Source: Mageeibacillus sp. UBA1212
Lineage (GTDB): Bacteria > Bacillota > Clostridia > UBA1212
NCBI GenBank assembly: GCA_002309655.1
Contig: DBXM01000002.1
Coordinates: forward strand, 88,404 to 102,627
Reading direction: 5' to 3'
DNA: 14,224 nucleotides
Below the pieces are notes generated by a model. The model saw only the letters and a program-made list of their open reading frames with translations. It made no database searches and was not told the origin of the DNA. A program made the translations under genes and the position numbers. This document shows positions 12,944 through 14,224 of the stretch, in pieces (positions within the stretch are counted from its first letter, which is position 1; every line of letters starts with the position of its first letter).

Positions 12944-14041
12944 ATGACCGGAAACGCACGTGAAAAGCTTCTTAACCGCTTCGAGGACTGGTGGAGGCGC
13001 GACAACCGCGGACTGCCGCTGATGCGCGTTATCGCCATCAAGGACAACCCGCCGCAGCCGGTTCCCGAAGTGAAGCAGCTCGAGTCGAGGGCCGAGCAAT
13101 ACACCGGGCTCGAATTCATCCACTCGTTTATGCGCTACTACCTCGCCACGCACGAGTACCTCGCGGATTCCTTCCCTTCCTTCGGCGCGAATCTGGGGCC
13201 CGGCTCGCTGGCGCTCTACCTCGGTGCGGAGCCCATTTTCCGGCCCGATACGGTCTGGTACGAGCCATGCATCGAAGACCCGGAGACGCACCCCCCACTC
13301 CGTTTTGACCCGGACAACAAATGGTGGCTCCTTCACTACGACCTTATCAGGCGCTTGAAGGAGGCTGCCGGCGGAACGTACCGCCTCGACATCCCGGACC
13401 TCATCGAAAACATCGACATCTACGCCGCGATGCGCGGGCCGCAGGAGGCGCTTTTCGACATAATGGACTGCCCCGAAAAGGTTCACGAATTCGTGGATCA
13501 GATCGACGGCACGTATTTTCAATACTACGACGCGTTTTACGACCTTCTGAAGGACCCGGACGGCGTGTCGAGTTACACGGCGTTTTACATTCTCGGGCGC
13601 GGGCGTGTCGCGAAGATCCAGTGCGACTTTTCGGCGATGCTCTCGCCGCAGCACTACCGCGAGTTCGTGCTCCCCTCGCTGCGAAAACAGACTGAAAAGC
13701 TCGACCACACGCTCTACCACCTCGACGGACCTGACGCGATCAGGCACGTTCCCGCGATCATGGAGCTTGAACGGCTCGACGCTCTCCAGTGGACGTGCGG
13801 AGCCGGGCAGCCCGACGGCACCAACCCGCGCTGGTTCGGGATATATGACCAGGTCGTCGCGGCGGACAAAAGTCTGTGGGTGCAGGTCTACGACGGCACG
13901 GTTCACGACTGGATCCGCGGTTGCGAAAACCTTTTTGACAGGTACGGAAAGCGCCGGTTTTATTTTGTTTTTCCTGATATGTTGCAAAAAGACGCGGATA
14001 TCCTGATGAATCACGCGGTCAAAAACTGGCAGAGCGACTGA
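12944..14041 (+). CDS. Uroporphyrinogen decarboxylase-fold (MtaA/CmuA-like) methyltransferase family protein
   Basis: A 365-residue protein of the URO-D superfamily. Supporting blocks are KIQCDFSAMLSPQHYREFVL (224-243), LPSLRKQTEKLDHTLYHLDG (243-262) and LERLDALQWTCGAGQP (275-290), arranged like the last strands of the TIM barrel in MtaA/CmuA-type corrinoid methyltransferases. It is unlikely to be the heme enzyme HemE: the N-terminal HemE signature is absent and no heme genes are near. The zinc-binding HxC motif of MtaA is replaced by HLD (259-261), and no corrinoid protein gene is adjacent, so the reaction is uncertain. Probably cytoplasmic. ATG 12944 has GGAGG 9 bases upstream. Transcribed alone from the promoter near 12845. 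Confidence 0.85.
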   Translation: MTGNAREKLLNRFEDWWRRDNRGLPLMRVIAIKDNPPQPVPEVKQLESRAEQYTGLEFIHSFMRYYLATHEYLADSFPSFGANLGPGSLALYLGAEPIFRPDTVWYEPCIEDPETHPPLRFDPDNKWWLLHYDLIRRLKEAAGGTYRLDIPDLIENIDIYAAMRGPQEALFDIMDCPEKVHEFVDQIDGTYFQYYDAFYDLLKDPDGVSSYTAFYILGRGRVAKIQCDFSAMLSPQHYREFVLPSLRKQTEKLDHTLYHLDGPDAIRHVPAIMELERLDALQWTCGAGQPDGTNPRWFGIYDQVVAADKSLWVQVYDGTVHDWIRGCENLFDRYGKRRFYFVFPDMLQKDADILMNHAVKNWQSD

Positions 14042-14076
14042 TTTTGAAGTTTGTTTGAACACTGCTTTTTTTCGCC

Positions 14077-14172
14077 GGACAGCGTTCCCGGCAGTATTTC
14101 GGATAACGTTCCCGGCAGGATTCCGGACAGCGTTCCGGACAACGTTCCTGACATTATTCCGGATCGCATTTT
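14077..14172. repeat. 12-bp tandem repeat array, eight degenerate units
   Basis: Units in order: GGACAGCGTTCC, CGGCAGTATTTC, GGATAACGTTCC, CGGCAGGATTCC, GGACAGCGTTCC, GGACAACGTTCC, TGACATTATTCC, GGATCGCATTTT. The register never slips. On the plus strand it reads D-S-V-P-like four-residue units in a frame open from 14048 to the window end, but there is no ATG or ribosome site. On the minus strand it reads V-R-N-like units. No T-run terminator separates it from the URO-D-like gene. Confidence 0.85.
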
Positions 14173-14224
14173 TGAAGCAGATTGGGCTTCGTTTTGTCAT
14201 GGAAACTCGTCCGTTCCGAGTACG

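Noticed and set aside
12920..14200. Long minus-strand frame (426 codons) opposite the URO-D-like gene
   Set aside because: It is the antisense of a clear family member, Arg/Val-rich as expected of a shadow frame, with no ribosome site; its first 40 codons are only the 12-bp repeat.
14048..14224. Plus-strand open frame through the 12-bp array to the window end as a gene
   Set aside because: No ATG or ribosome site and a repeat-only composition; the window is too short to decide.
1..14224. CRISPR array, tRNA, rRNA, complete insertion sequence or riboswitch
   Set aside because: No spaced direct repeats of CRISPR size, no cloverleaf or rRNA-like segment, no transposase frame, and no recognised riboswitch core were seen by eye.

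Overview
The window looks like chromosomal DNA of a Gram-positive Firmicute, most likely an uncultured gut- or rumen-type Clostridia. This is inferred from strong AGGAGG-type ribosome binding sites, sigma-A promoters close to consensus (TTGACA-17-TATAAT), and a secreted protein with a Gly-Glu-Gln-Pro linker, an ETGD motif and a C-terminal membrane anchor. It also has GC-moderate coding DNA and TA/PIN families common in Clostridia. No rRNA, tRNA, CRISPR array, complete insertion sequence or phage gene was found.

Left part (1-6890): eight genes, all on the minus strand and mostly tightly packed. In transcription order they are a metallo-beta-lactamase-fold hydrolase; a small unknown protein; a zinc-ribbon/TPR-like membrane protein in AT-rich DNA; a 2H RNA cyclic phosphodiesterase (ThpR/LigT type); an ArsB/NhaD-superfamily permease; an SGNH/GDSL esterase; a 523-residue repeat-like protein; and, overlapping its end by 8 bp, a very acidic protein that runs off the left edge. 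They look like housekeeping or accessory metabolism, not one pathway. The last three are the best operon candidates.

Middle part (6944-11831): a secreted, membrane-anchored protein with its own terminator and a strong promoter surrounded by repeated operator-like words. Then come an AbiEi/AbiEii (type IV) toxin-antitoxin pair, a cytoplasmic LCAT-like alpha/beta hydrolase, and a Phd/YefM-PIN (VapBC-like) toxin-antitoxin pair. All are on the minus strand, and the two toxin-antitoxin modules flank the hydrolase. This is the most accessory-like stretch.

Right part (11760-14224): on the plus strand, a single-pass membrane-anchored unknown protein and a URO-D/MtaA-type methyltransferase-like protein. 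Between them lie a perfect 18-bp inverted repeat, the C-terminal remnant of an ATP-binding/winged-helix protein on the minus strand, and a stretch of GC-rich blocks with T-runs. The window ends in a regular 12-bp tandem repeat.

I do not see a convincing new multi-gene system. The best leads are the operator-like repeats around the surface-protein promoter, the 18-bp inverted repeat carrying the remnant's stop codon, the 12-bp tandem repeat, the LCAT-like enzyme between two toxin-antitoxin modules, and the methyltransferase-like protein without the usual zinc motif.
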